The notes below the pieces were generated by a model. The model saw only the letters and a program-made list of their open reading frames with translations, did no database searches and was not told the DNA's origin. From Nitrospira sp. Ga0074138 (GTDB lineage Bacteria > Nitrospirota > Nitrospiria > Nitrospirales > Nitrospiraceae), in contig LNDU01000056.1 of the NCBI GenBank assembly GCA_001464735.1, positions 1-64,000 on the forward strand: a DNA stretch of 64,000 nucleotides. Reading direction: 5' to 3'. Shown in pieces: positions 45,739-55,049 of this stretch (the first letter of the stretch is position 1; every line of letters starts with the position of its first letter). The translations under genes and the position numbers were made by a program.

Positions 45739-47136
45739 ATGGTCAACGCGTCGAGCTGGACCTTTCAATATGTGCTTGTCGCACTGGTCGCGCTCTTTGC
45801 CGGTCCCGTACTGGGCAAACTGCCGGCGGCGCAGTCGTTACCCCTTTCGCTGTTCGGCCTGACCGGTTCTCAAACCATTCACCTCATCGTTGAAGGAACG
45901 GTGTTGGCTGCTCTCTGCATGCTTTCGCTCCGCGCATTTCTACGCATGCCGGATAACGGGCGAGGTTTCTCGTTTCTTCGACAACTGGTCCTTCCGGTGA
46001 CCACCCTCTTCATGGTGATCGTGACAGACAAGACCATCCGGGTTACCGGGCTTGCGCTTCTCGCCCCTGTAGGTCCCACACGCTATCACCTGGCGTACGC
46101 TGCGGCCTTGACACTGAGTGGGCTCTGGATCACCATTGCATGGCTTCTGCATCTCGATGCCCTTCGCCGTTTTTTCGTGAAACCTGTGCAATCGACTCGA
46201 CGCCAAAAACCTGGAGCATCGGCCGAAGACACTGAGGATATCGACTTGGAACAAGAACATAGCAAGTCCGAAGCTGCAACGCACATCCTCACCACACAGA
46301 GCGGTCCACCCAGTACGCTCGGTCGGTATAAGGTGTTAAAGGAGTTAGGGCGCGGCTCAATGGGGGTGGTATATCTCGGAAAAGATCCAACAATCCAGCG
46401 ATTCGTGGCGATCAAAACCATGCGGCTTGATGAGATCGACAATCACGATAAGCTGCAGGAAGTGAAAGCTCGGTTCTTTCGGGAGGCCGAATCCACCGGG
46501 CGATTGTCTCACCCCAATATCGTCACGATCTTCGACGCTGGGGAAGAAGACGACCTCGGCTACATCGCCATGGAGATGCTTCAGGGCACCACGCTTAAGC
46601 AATGGTCACGGAAACCGAATCTCCTGCCCCTCGAAAAGCTGATCCCAATACTGGCGACCGTCGCCGAAGCGATGGACCATGCTCACCAGCAGGGCATTGT
46701 GCATCGCGACATCAAACCGGCGAACATCATGCTGACCACCGATGAGGTCGTCAAGATCATGGACTTCGGCATCGCCAAGATGGCGACGTCGTCGAAAACT
46801 CAGACGAATATCGTGCTGGGAACGCCCACGTACATGTCCCCTGAGCAGATCTCGGGGAAAAAGGTGGATGGGCGATCAGATATTTTTTCGCTCGGTGTCG
46901 TGATGTTCGAACTCCTAACCGGTCGTCCACCTTACACGGCGGACAATGTCTCGGCACTGCTATTTGCCATCGCTCACACACCGCATCCCAGTGTGAGAGC
47001 CATCAGGCCGGATCTCCCTCCCATCGTAAAGGAAATCCTAGATCGAGCGTTGCAGAAAGACCCGGTCCACCGCTATCGCCGTGCCAGCGAGTTCGCGACG
47101 CAACTCCGCTCCTGCCTCGAAGGGCTGGCTGCGTAA
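45739..47136 (+). CDS. Membrane-anchored Ser/Thr protein kinase
   Basis: 465 residues from ATG 45739; a TTG at 45685 would add 18. Four or five hydrophobic segments occupy residues 1-150 (VLVALVALFAGPVLG, LIVEGTVLAALCMLSL, QLVLPVTTLFMVIVTD, YAAALTLSGLWITIAWLL), then a linker. The kinase domain (about 200-455) is complete: GRGSMGVVYLG (P-loop), VAIKTM (lysine), HRDIKPANIM (catalytic loop), DFGIAK (DFG) and GTPTYMSPEQ. The membrane part comes before the kinase, the reverse of most PknB-type proteins, and no extracellular sensor domain is visible. Confidence 0.88.
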   Translation: MVNASSWTFQYVLVALVALFAGPVLGKLPAAQSLPLSLFGLTGSQTIHLIVEGTVLAALCMLSLRAFLRMPDNGRGFSFLRQLVLPVTTLFMVIVTDKTIRVTGLALLAPVGPTRYHLAYAAALTLSGLWITIAWLLHLDALRRFFVKPVQSTRRQKPGASAEDTEDIDLEQEHSKSEAATHILTTQSGPPSTLGRYKVLKELGRGSMGVVYLGKDPTIQRFVAIKTMRLDEIDNHDKLQEVKARFFREAESTGRLSHPNIVTIFDAGEEDDLGYIAMEMLQGTTLKQWSRKPNLLPLEKLIPILATVAEAMDHAHQQGIVHRDIKPANIMLTTDEVVKIMDFGIAKMATSSKTQTNIVLGTPTYMSPEQISGKKVDGRSDIFSLGVVMFELLTGRPPYTADNVSALLFAIAHTPHPSVRAIRPDLPPIVKEILDRALQKDPVHRYRRASEFATQLRSCLEGLAA

Positions 47137-47278
47137 ATATGTAGGGTGGCCGCTCTCGACTCCTCACGAGTTTTCGGCTTTGGAACTCCTTCCCATCACT
47201 ATCTCTGAATCACCTTACATTGGCAGTTGAAAGCGATGCAAGCAAAGCGATGAGAGGACTGTGCCAGGCGTGCGAACG

Positions 47279-47893
47279 TCAGTTTCGTAAGTGGAGGCGG
47301 CCTTTGGGCAAGCTTTGGAAGCAAGCTTCGGAGAGGTCCTGTTCGTGTTCCTGCAAACATTGCAAGATACGGCCATCACCCGGCTGGACGGTCGGACAGA
47401 CTCGCTTCACATCTTCGACACAGGCAAGCCTATACCCTTCAGCTTCCCTCCAATGTACCAGCCGCTGCCGTACGATCTGTTGACAGGGAGGGTCCAATCG
47501 CTTGATGCGCTGCATCACACAACGTCGCCGGTCTTCTCCTAAAAGGGAATTAGGGCAGTACTGCTGGACCTCCGCCTCACACTTCACTTCGGCAATTTGT
47601 CTGGCACGGCTGTCGCGTGGAACGGATACGCCACCGAGAGTGGTCACAGAGCCCGCTTCTCCAGCTCCTGCCAGGCTGTCGGCCGATTGCCTGGTCACGC
47701 CAGGAATCGTGAGGTCGAGTTCAGGTACGCGCTGCGCGTCAGCCATCGATGAAGCCGATGGCGCCGAGAAGAGCTCTTCCTTCGATGGGAAATTCGCCCA
47801 GATGATAGTCCAGATCAAGACCAACCCCGCTACCGAGATGGAGCGCGTGATCGCGCTCCCAAATCGTTCTTCGGTGCCGGCGGTCTTCATCAT
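47279..47893 (-). CDS. Exported protein with cysteine-rich GLG1-type repeats
   Basis: 204 residues from ATG 47893 (ATG 47890 also possible). A membrane segment (SVAGLVLIWTIIWA, about residues 17-30) may be a signal anchor. The C-terminal half has two units of the Cys-rich repeat known from Golgi protein GLG1: CEAEVQQYCPNSLLGEDRRRC with LDPPCQQIV, and CVEDVKRVCPTVQPGDGRILQC with LSEACFQSL. Spacing of four cysteines per unit suggests disulfides in the periplasm. Bacterial members have no known function. The upstream 120 nt are not assigned. Confidence 0.7.
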   Translation of the reverse strand: MMKTAGTEERFGSAITRSISVAGLVLIWTIIWANFPSKEELFSAPSASSMADAQRVPELDLTIPGVTRQSADSLAGAGEAGSVTTLGGVSVPRDSRARQIAEVKCEAEVQQYCPNSLLGEDRRRCVMQRIKRLDPPCQQIVRQRLVHWREAEGYRLACVEDVKRVCPTVQPGDGRILQCLQEHEQDLSEACFQSLPKGRLHLRN

Positions 47894-48016
47894 GGTGAGG
47901 ATAAAATAACGCGGTGGAAAAATCATCGAAACAGGAGTTTTTCGCAGGACCGTGCAGCCGACCGAACCAACGGGTATGAAGAACACAGAAAGAACAAAAG
48001 GCAGGAGCGAGTGAAT

Positions 48017-49084
48017 CTAGTTGTCCGGAGTTTCCACGATGTGATTTTCGAACCTGGTGCAGCCTTCTGCCAATAGCCGATTGGTCAACATCTCCCCTGG
48101 CCATTCGATCGGCAGATCAGCGGTAAACACCCAGACGTCCGGAGAGGTCCAGACCGGACCATGTTCTTCCGGAAGCTCCGGATCGAACAGATCGGTCCAC
48201 ACCGGCATGTAGACTCCATTCCCACATTGTGTATGAAGATGCACAATGGTACGAGACCTGACGAGCGGGTCCAGCTCTCGCCACACTGCAGCCGTCTCAT
48301 CCGCGAGGTGATGCAGCCGTACCGCATTCTGCGCATCAAACATCGCATACGCGGCATAGACCGGCGCCTCGATGGTATCCGGCGCACAGGCTAGTTCCGG
48401 ACATTGCTTCACCAGCCCTTCGAGAATCTCACGGCGCTGTCCATCTTCCCACGCATCAGGTAAACCTGGGTCGGGAGCGCCGATCAGCTCAAACAGAAGA
48501 AACGCCGTATTTTCGACCGGAGGAAGCAACCGCGCCGCCACGGATTGGACACGTCTGGAATCCGTGACCGTCACAAGGTGGTCATGAAACATTTGAAGAT
48601 TCAGCATCTCCAAGGTGGCATCGGTCAAGAGCCGCGACTCAACGCGAACAACCGTTCCAGCAGGAAGCTGAAGAGACTTATGCAAGAGATCGGCCGTGGC
48701 GATCGGATCAATCTTCAGTTTGAGCGGGGCGGTTAAGTTTGCCTGCAGGGGAAGCTCCAGAGCCGCCATCGTGCCATAGGCCGGCTTTTCGTCGTCTGGT
48801 CCGTCCAACAGTAACGTGCAGCTCGCCTCTGCGACCAGATCAAAGAGCCATTCGGCCATTTCCTCGTCGAGCGCCGCCAGCACGGTCAGTAGATCATGCT
48901 CGCGTCCCTGCTCTAGAAATGCCTGCAAGGTATCGATCGCATCATCGGTGTCGCCATGATCATGGCGACGGGCATTGATGAGATGAATGAGATCCCGTGT
49001 GAGGGGATCGGGGCGAGACCAGCCTAACATCGAAGCTCCCTGCTGGACGAGCCAGCGACCATGACTCGACAACTCAAAACGCAT
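48017..49084 (-). CDS. Hypothetical protein
   Basis: 355 residues, soluble, acidic overall, beginning MRFELSSHGRWLVQQGASML. No signal peptide or membrane helix. Mixed alpha/beta composition with a middle region DATLEMLNLQMFHDHLVTV and a C-terminal part rich in W, P and D (DVWVFTADLPIEWPGEML). I do not recognise the family. A weak alternative is a DUF2863-like protein. It sits alone between convergently placed and divergent neighbours. Confidence 0.6.
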   Translation of the reverse strand: MRFELSSHGRWLVQQGASMLGWSRPDPLTRDLIHLINARRHDHGDTDDAIDTLQAFLEQGREHDLLTVLAALDEEMAEWLFDLVAEASCTLLLDGPDDEKPAYGTMAALELPLQANLTAPLKLKIDPIATADLLHKSLQLPAGTVVRVESRLLTDATLEMLNLQMFHDHLVTVTDSRRVQSVAARLLPPVENTAFLLFELIGAPDPGLPDAWEDGQRREILEGLVKQCPELACAPDTIEAPVYAAYAMFDAQNAVRLHHLADETAAVWRELDPLVRSRTIVHLHTQCGNGVYMPVWTDLFDPELPEEHGPVWTSPDVWVFTADLPIEWPGEMLTNRLLAEGCTRFENHIVETPDN

Positions 49085-49162
49085 GTTGCCAAACTTTTCC
49101 TACCCATGCAAGTCTCAGGACGATTACTCGCGACTTGCCACACACAGGTTCTCCGCACGTCC

Positions 49163-49576
49163 CTATTCACCGATAATCTTGACAAGAACCCGCTTAGGAC
49201 GGCATCCGTCGAACTCGCCATAAAAGATTTGTTCCCACGGACCGAAGTCGAGTTTGCCCCCGCTGAGCGCGACGACGACTTCTCGCCCCATCACCTGTCG
49301 CTTCAGATGAGCATCACCGTTGTCTTCCCCTGTGTCGTTGTGTCGATACACCGCCTTTTGAGGAGCGATCCGTTCCAGAAACTCGTCATAATCTTGTAGA
49401 AGGCCAGACTCATCATCATTAATGTACACACTGGCCGTAATATGCATCGCGTTCACCAGAACAAGACCTTCCCGTACCCCGCTCTTCTGTACCACTGCCT
49501 CGACGTGGGGCGTGATATTGATATAGGCCCGCCTGGTCTTTGTCTCAAACCAGAGTTCTTCGCGGTAGGACTTCAT
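49163..49576 (-). CDS. YjbQ/UPF0047-family protein
   Basis: 137 residues from ATG 49576, since [20 protein letters not shown] is the family start. The core contains [25 protein letters not shown] (shown as NAMHITASV and NDDESG), then [21 protein letters not shown] and [15 protein letters not shown], the UPF0047 signature with conserved His, Asp and Glu. Members show weak thiamine-phosphate synthase activity in E. coli, so the biochemical role is not settled. Single gene, no operon partner. Confidence 0.93.
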   Translation of the reverse strand: MKSYREELWFETKTRRAYINITPHVEAVVQKSGVREGLVLVNAMHITASVYINDDESGLLQDYDEFLERIAPQKAVYRHNDTGEDNGDAHLKRQVMGREVVVALSGGKLDFGPWEQIFYGEFDGCRPKRVLVKIIGE

Positions 49577-50010
49577 GATCGTTGATCGCTGCATTGTGCC
49601 TGCCGCCTCGACAGACATGCAAGAGGCCCGAGTGATTCCCTTCTCTTTGCATGTTCCGCCTCGAGTGAAAAGGCTATACTGCTATCGGCCTCGATATGAT
49701 TACTCCACTTCAACCACCCAGACTGTCGCCGAACGTCCTCGCTGTCTTGCGCCAGCGCTACGTGGCCAAGAATGAGCGAGGCATCCCAGTTAAGTCACCA
49801 GCGACATGTTCCACTGCGTGGCCGAAGACATGGCATCGGCCGATCCCCTTGCACGCACGTCTTATCCTGTTCCCATGTACAATCCTGTTGAGTCTGCATC
49901 CGTACCGGAATGTGCTCTGCTGAATATTCGTACAAATTTGACAGCCTATAGGCTTGGTGATAAGTAATTTTTCAGAGTGCACGATGCTGTCTGCTAGAGG
50001 GAGGTGCTCG
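49577..50010 (+). other. Intergenic stretch with a candidate promoter
   Basis: 434 bp between divergent genes. Near the right end, ttgaca at 49938-49943 could be the -35 of a promoter for the SH3-like gene, but the -10 (taagta, 17 nt away) is poor. The ribosome site gaggga for the next gene is at about 49997-50002. No other feature is visible. Confidence 0.3.
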
Positions 50011-50784
50011 ATGTTTGCTATCGCTGGAGGCTCGTCGTTGACTGGCAATCCTCTGACATGGAGTCTGTTATTTGCTCGTCAGCCGGAACCCGACCTGGAA
50101 TTCACGGAAGAGGAGCTGGAACAGACAACCACGATTCGATCACCTTCGCCCACAAAGCCACCCAAAAAGTCGAGTGGGCGCCCGCTTCTGTGGGCACTAC
50201 TGTTGATAGTGATCAGCGGCGGCGCCTATGTCGCGATGGAGCCGGATATGATCATGGACTATGTCGGGCCGCTTCTCGGCGAATCGCCGGCCCCACAACC
50301 TCAACCGCCTGTCGCACGAAGACCGGCACCGCCGAAGCCAACGCCGCCTGTCCCAGCTACTCAGCCTCAAGCGGCTGTTTCGACTCCATCCCCTGCAGCA
50401 CCAGTTGCGGTACCGCAGGCTGCAGCACCGACGGCTTCCGTTCCCGCACCTCCAGTCCCCGAGCCGATGCCGACGGCCTCAGCTCCAATACAGGCCCCAC
50501 CGTCACCAGCACCGGCGCCCGTTGCACCTATCACTGCGTCACCGACTCCCCTGTTCAGCGAAGGTCAGCGGGTCAGCGTACTCGCGGATCCAACGAATCC
50601 CGGAGAAAAAGTGGTCCTGGCTCAGGATGCCGAAGGGACAAAACTGGGACTGGCCATTCCACCGGGAACCGCGCTCACGATTCTCGACGGCGACCTGCAG
50701 CCCAGCGGATGGGTCTATTCCGTCCGCAGTAACTTCGGCACAAAGGGTTGGCTGGCTGAAAAGCAGCTTAAATTGCAACCCTGA
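50011..50784 (+). CDS. Membrane protein with Pro/Ala-rich linker and SH3-like domain
   Basis: 257 residues from ATG 50011, with gaggga and ggtg upstream. A cytoplasmic acidic N-terminus (EPDLEFTEEELEQ), one membrane helix (PLLWALLLIVISGGAYVA, about residues 57-74), then a 100-residue Pro/Ala/Gln-rich linker, and a C-terminal domain (about 185-257) with RVSVLADPTNPGEKVVLAQ and WVYSVRSNFGTKGWLAEKQLKL, an SH3-type fold as in bacterial SH3_3 proteins. It would present the SH3 part in the periplasm on a long tether, as some cell-wall-interacting proteins do. The function is inferred from architecture. Confidence 0.7.
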   Translation: MFAIAGGSSLTGNPLTWSLLFARQPEPDLEFTEEELEQTTTIRSPSPTKPPKKSSGRPLLWALLLIVISGGAYVAMEPDMIMDYVGPLLGESPAPQPQPPVARRPAPPKPTPPVPATQPQAAVSTPSPAAPVAVPQAAAPTASVPAPPVPEPMPTASAPIQAPPSPAPAPVAPITASPTPLFSEGQRVSVLADPTNPGEKVVLAQDAEGTKLGLAIPPGTALTILDGDLQPSGWVYSVRSNFGTKGWLAEKQLKLQP

Positions 50785-50909
50785 TCGCCTGTTTGCACTC
50801 TACTTCCCCAGCACAGAGGGCGCCGATCCCATCGCCGCCCTCTGTGCTATAATGCCGCCCGTTCATGCCTCCATAATAGTAGGTGAGACATCACAAGCCT
50901 CAGGAATTC

Positions 50910-51593
50910 ATGCATGCCATAATCTTTGATTTCGACGGTGTCATCGCCGACACCGAACCGCTGCACTTTGAAAGTCTGCGCCGGACATTGGCAGACATCG
51001 AGATCATGTTGACCGAACAAGACTATTATGCCAACTATCTCGGCTTCGACGATCGTGGATGTATTCTGGAGGCACTTCGGATCAATCGCCACCCGATCGT
51101 TCCCTCGCTTATCGAAGAGTTGATGGCAACAAAGGCCGCCGCTTATTTGACTTCGATCAAGGATCACCTCGTGATTTTTCCGGGTGTCAAAGAATTCATC
51201 GAAGCTGCCGCGGCCACCTACCCCATTGCCATCGCGTCTGGTGCCTTGCGCCCTGAGATCGAGTTGGTGCTGGAACAAATCGGGATCCGAAAAGCGTTTG
51301 GTCACATTACCAGCGCAGAGGATGTGACGTGCGGCAAACCCAATCCTGAACCGTTTCTGCAAGCCCTGGCCGGACTGAACCGTCAGCAGTCTAGGGCTGC
51401 GATTTTGCCGGATTCATGCTTGGTCATCGAAGATTCCCTCCCCGGCATTCGGGCCGCGAAAGCGGCGGGAATGAAGGTCTTGGCGGTGACCAATACACAC
51501 ACCAGCCAGGACCTACACGAGGCCGATGCCATCAGCTCTAGTTTGAGCGAAACGCGCCTCAAGGATTTGCGTGCCCGCTTATGGCCGACATAA
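50910..51593 (+). CDS. HAD-superfamily phosphatase, phosphoglycolate/PgmB-like
   Basis: 227 residues from ATG 50910 (aggaa upstream; GTG 50883 is also in frame). The HAD motifs are in place: motif I FDFDGVIADTEP, motif II IASGALR, motif III with lysine GKPNPEPFLQAL and motif IV VIEDSLPGIRAAKAAGM. A C1-type helical cap (residues 20-85) is typical of beta-phosphoglucomutase-like and phosphoglycolate phosphatase-like enzymes. The substrate cannot be chosen. It ends 4 nt before the BtuF-like gene, so the two are one transcript. Confidence 0.9.
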   Translation: MHAIIFDFDGVIADTEPLHFESLRRTLADIEIMLTEQDYYANYLGFDDRGCILEALRINRHPIVPSLIEELMATKAAAYLTSIKDHLVIFPGVKEFIEAAAATYPIAIASGALRPEIELVLEQIGIRKAFGHITSAEDVTCGKPNPEPFLQALAGLNRQQSRAAILPDSCLVIEDSLPGIRAAKAAGMKVLAVTNTHTSQDLHEADAISSSLSETRLKDLRARLWPT

Positions 51594-51597
51594 AACA

Positions 51598-52536
51598 ATG
51601 AGAATCTGCTCACTCATCCCCGGGGCAACAGAAATGGTTGCGGCTCTCAATCTGGCCGATCAGCTGGTCGGCATCAGCCATGAATGCGACTTTCCTGCCT
51701 CGGTTCGGCAGGTTCCCGTCATGATCGAACCTCTGGCTGGAAAGGACGGAGGCTCCAGTGGAGAAATCGACCGGCAGGTCAAAGAGTTGGTTGCGTCAGG
51801 ACAGCGACTCTACCGTCTCAATGAAGACGCCTTGTGCCGAGCCAGTCCGGACCTTATTCTCACGCAAGACCTGTGTCACGTCTGCTCAGTCACGCCGGAC
51901 CAGCTCACACGCGTGATCGAGTCACTGCAACATCGACCCGAGGTGCTCACGCTCAGCCCAACGACATTAGACGACATGATCCATGATATCGAGCGCATCG
52001 CCCAAGCGGCAGACGTACTCACGAGGGGACGGGCACTCACCCAGAAACTCCGTCGTCGAGTGGACCACGTGCGCGCCACAACCAGTAAGACGTCCGCGCG
52101 CCCGCGCGTGGTGTGTCTGGAATGGCTGGATCCTCTCTATGTCGCAGGTCACTGGGTTCCAGAAATGGTTGAGCTGGCCGGTGGCCTCGATGTCCTCGGA
52201 TCTCAGGATGCTCCATCGCATGAAACGACGTGGCATGCCGTGGAAGCCGCTCGGCCCGACGTAGTCCTCATAATGCCTTGCGGGTACTCCGTCGAGCGTA
52301 CGGTCAATGAGCTCAAGCGCGTCGGACAATCCGGTGACGCATGGCGGCAGGCTTGCGAACAGTGGCCGAATCTTTACGTCGTCGATGCGGCCTCCTACTT
52401 CAGCCGCCCTGGCCCTCGACTCGTCGACGGCGTGGAACTGCTCGCATCCATTCTGCATCCGACCCCTGGCCATCCCCTTGACCCAGCCCAGGCGATCAAA
52501 CTTGAGGCCTCCACGCAGACCGGGAGCTGCGCATGA
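51598..52536 (+). CDS. BtuF-like cobalamin/siderophore-type binding protein
   Basis: 312 residues from ATG 51598. The Fe/B12-binding periplasmic fold is clear: RICSLIPGATEMVAALNLADQLVGISHECDFP at the start (here LIPGATEMV), LILTQDLCHVC, SPTTLDDMIHDIERIAQAA and DVVLIMPCGYS. No signal peptide is visible, unlike true BtuF, so it may act in the cytoplasm, as some ABC-associated or PhnE-type relatives do. It lies in a run with the HAD gene before it and hpnD after it; stop and hpnD start overlap (atga). Confidence 0.8.
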   Translation: MRICSLIPGATEMVAALNLADQLVGISHECDFPASVRQVPVMIEPLAGKDGGSSGEIDRQVKELVASGQRLYRLNEDALCRASPDLILTQDLCHVCSVTPDQLTRVIESLQHRPEVLTLSPTTLDDMIHDIERIAQAADVLTRGRALTQKLRRRVDHVRATTSKTSARPRVVCLEWLDPLYVAGHWVPEMVELAGGLDVLGSQDAPSHETTWHAVEAARPDVVLIMPCGYSVERTVNELKRVGQSGDAWRQACEQWPNLYVVDAASYFSRPGPRLVDGVELLASILHPTPGHPLDPAQAIKLEASTQTGSCA

Positions 52537-53396
52537 TGAATGCCTCTGAAGCTCAAGCCTATTGCACCGCCTACACAAAGAAAAGCGGCAGCAATTTTTA
52601 CTATTCGTTCCTCTTCCTTCCTAGAACCAAACGCGATGCCATGTACACGGTCTATGCCTTCTGCAAGGCCGTCGACAGTGCCGTCGACGAACCGGCTGCC
52701 GGGAGCAACCCGAAAGACGAACTCAAGCGCTGGCGCGAAGAGCTTGACGTGGTGTATTCCGGCATTCCAACTACTCCCATCATGGTGAGCCTCGCCCACC
52801 ACGTGAAAGACTTGGGTATTCCAAAGGCGTACTTCGAGGAATTGATCAAAGGCGTCGAGATGGATCTATTCAATAATCGGTATATTACGTTCGATGAGTT
52901 GTCGCTCTATTGCTATCGCGTCGCCTCCGTGGTGGGGCTCATCTGTTTGCATATATTCGGAGTCACATCAGCGCGGGCACAGGATTATGCAGTGGCACTC
53001 GGCATGGCGTTCCAATTGACGAATATCCTGCGCGATGTCGGAACGGATGCCGCCGAACGCCGAATCTATCTGCCGTTGGATGACTTGCAGAAATGGAACT
53101 ATCCCGAGAAAGCCCTGCTGAATCGGAGCTATTCGGCTGAATTTCGAGCGTTGATGGAGTATGAGGCGTCACGAGCGCACCACTATTATAAGCGAGCCGA
53201 TGCGGCCCTCAAGGAACTACCAGCTCATGAACGCCGTGCGTTGACAGTGGCGGAAATCATGCGTGGCATCTACAGTCGGATCCTGGAACGGATCGAACGG
53301 TCAAACTATCAGGTCTTCGGACCGCGTATTAGTCTCACCACCACCCAACGAGTGGTTATTGCCCTACGGATTTGGCTCCGCTCCCGATTCTCGTGA
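52533..53396 (+). CDS. hpnD: Presqualene diphosphate synthase (HpnD)
   Basis: 287 residues. In hopanoid producers, HpnD condenses two farnesyl diphosphates to presqualene diphosphate. The squalene/phytoene synthase fold shows SNFYYSFLFLPRTKRDAMYTVYAFCKAVDSAVDE, the first Asp-rich motif (DSAVDE), and the second Asp-rich motif in QLTNILRDVGTDAAERRIYLP. Starts with ATGATG and overlaps the BtuF-like gene by 4 nt and the next gene by 4 nt (gtga). HpnC is not in the window, but HpnE follows. Confidence 0.9.
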   Translation: MMNASEAQAYCTAYTKKSGSNFYYSFLFLPRTKRDAMYTVYAFCKAVDSAVDEPAAGSNPKDELKRWREELDVVYSGIPTTPIMVSLAHHVKDLGIPKAYFEELIKGVEMDLFNNRYITFDELSLYCYRVASVVGLICLHIFGVTSARAQDYAVALGMAFQLTNILRDVGTDAAERRIYLPLDDLQKWNYPEKALLNRSYSAEFRALMEYEASRAHHYYKRADAALKELPAHERRALTVAEIMRGIYSRILERIERSNYQVFGPRISLTTTQRVVIALRIWLRSRFS

Positions 53397-54709
53397 CTGC
53401 GCCGTCCTCACAGACCGTCCTCGTTCTCGGCTCTGGACTGGCCGGCCTGGCCACTGCGTACCATCTTCATCAACAGGGCTACCACATCACCCTGCTCGAT
53501 CATTCTGGCTGGCTCGATGGGTTCCGGACCGATGCATTCCAACCAGCCCCGATTGTTCTGGGATGCCACCAGGAGACGAAGCGGGTCCTTCGCCTGCTCG
53601 ACCGAGGAAGGCCTTCGGAATCCGACCAGACCGTTCCACTCGAATTTCGACTCCCCGATGGGCGAATCGCCCCCTATCATTCGGCCCGTCTTCCCGGAGC
53701 CTTTCAGTGGATGATGAGCCTCTTCAGCTTCCGCGGCCTTTCCTGGCAAGATCGGTGGAGACTCTTCTCCCATGTGGAGCAAATTTGGGAACAGGCCCAC
53801 ACTCTCCCAGCGGATTTAGAGAATCGGACGGCAGATGAATGGCTGACGGCGGCCGGGCAAAGTCCCGAAGCCAGAGAACGAATTTGGGATCCGCTCGCTC
53901 AGTGGTTGACCGACAACGCGCTGACACGTCTCGCCGCTTCAACATTCGTCCATCTGCTTTCGACTGTGTTTCTGCGCGATGCATCGGATGCGAGACTCAC
54001 ACACCTAGCTGGCTCCATCGACCACCGATTCATCGCACCCATAAAACAGGCGCTCCGACAAGGCAATGCGCAGATTGTCTCTCTGACCCATTGGCCTACC
54101 CTTCAGTTTGGACAGACTGGTGTGAGCGAGGTCCAGCTTCACGACGACACCAGACTCCGAGCCAACCGGTACATCATCGCACTGTCCTACCAGAATCTCC
54201 TGCAGCTATTGCCGGAACGGCTGCTGACCCGCTACGCCTACTTCGCACAACTCACCGAGCTTAAAAGTCTGAGCGAGGTCGTGATTCAATTGACCTGCCC
54301 CAGAACGAAGCCAAGGCCTCGTCTGCTCCTCCTGCCAGGCCGACCATTCCACCAGCTCACCAGCACATCACTCGAGTCAGGCGAAATTGAATATCGGCTT
54401 TCTGCGGTCGGGAACAGGCTCACCGAGTTGAACAACGATCAGTTGGTCGAGGCAGGACAAACCGAGATGTGCGAGTTGTTCTCCGGAACGGCCAGAGAGG
54501 ATGTGACCGCTCAGTCAGTCTTTCACGAGAACCACGCGGCTCTGTTGCTGGCACCGGGTGCCGCGCAATTGCGGCCGCTTCAACAGAGTCCTATCCAGAA
54601 CTTGTTCGTCACTGGGGCATGGACCGACACCGGATGGCCTGCCAATCTGGAGAGTGCGCTTGTCAGCGCCCATCGCTGTGCAGAGCTCGTCGCCGCCCAC
54701 CCAGCTTGA
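53393..54709 (+). CDS. hpnE: Hydroxysqualene dehydroxylase (HpnE)
   Basis: 438 residues from GTG 53393, which overlaps the hpnD stop (gtga). HpnE reduces hydroxysqualene to squalene with FAD, after HpnD and HpnC. The FAD-binding Rossmann motif VLVLGSGLAGLATAYHLHQQGYHITLLD is present at residues 9-36 (GxGxxG), with a late FAD contact in LFVTGAWTDTGWPANLESAL. The amine-oxidase/desaturase fold of the family is seen throughout. It is coupled to hpnD; a squalene-hopene cyclase is not in the window. Confidence 0.88.
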   Translation: MTAPSSQTVLVLGSGLAGLATAYHLHQQGYHITLLDHSGWLDGFRTDAFQPAPIVLGCHQETKRVLRLLDRGRPSESDQTVPLEFRLPDGRIAPYHSARLPGAFQWMMSLFSFRGLSWQDRWRLFSHVEQIWEQAHTLPADLENRTADEWLTAAGQSPEARERIWDPLAQWLTDNALTRLAASTFVHLLSTVFLRDASDARLTHLAGSIDHRFIAPIKQALRQGNAQIVSLTHWPTLQFGQTGVSEVQLHDDTRLRANRYIIALSYQNLLQLLPERLLTRYAYFAQLTELKSLSEVVIQLTCPRTKPRPRLLLLPGRPFHQLTSTSLESGEIEYRLSAVGNRLTELNNDQLVEAGQTEMCELFSGTAREDVTAQSVFHENHAALLLAPGAAQLRPLQQSPIQNLFVTGAWTDTGWPANLESALVSAHRCAELVAAHPA

Positions 54710-54740
54710 CCCTGTCAGGGCTGGATGGTACGAGAATAGA

Positions 54741-55049
54741 ATGACGTCACGGGCCAAAATCTTCGTGCTTGCGCTTCCGCTACTCATGTGGAGTTGTGCG
54801 CAAAGTCCTTACGAGCGCGGAATCCACCCCGCTGGCCTCAGCCGATATGATGTGGAGCGGGACTATATGGAGTGTGAGTACAAAGCAAGGTTAGCCAACG
54901 AGCAGCACTTCTACAGTCAGAGTTCACCCTTTCCCTTCGGTGCCGGGCCTCAGAATCCGGCCGACCATGCTCGCGCGCTCCATGGCCTCTCGACCATCAA
55001 CGCCATGCGAGATACGTGTCTTGCGGCAAAAGGTTACCATCTTAATTAG
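54741..55049 (+). CDS. Small lipoprotein
   Basis: 102 residues from ATG 54741 (the frame upstream overlaps hpnE). Signal MTSRAKIFVLALPLLMWSC (lipobox MWSC). The mature part contains RYDVERDYMECEYKARLA, then NPADHARALHGLSTINAMRD and a final CLAAKGYHLN, with two cysteines that may pair. Similar small lipoproteins are common in this lineage, from general knowledge. The 3' end overlaps the next gene, on the opposite strand, by 8 nt. Confidence 0.65.
   Translation: MTSRAKIFVLALPLLMWSCAQSPYERGIHPAGLSRYDVERDYMECEYKARLANEQHFYSQSSPFPFGAGPQNPADHARALHGLSTINAMRDTCLAAKGYHLN

Noticed and set aside
53263..53838. Plus-strand ORF of 191 codons
   Set aside because: Out-of-frame shadow of hpnD and hpnE, both clearly coding.
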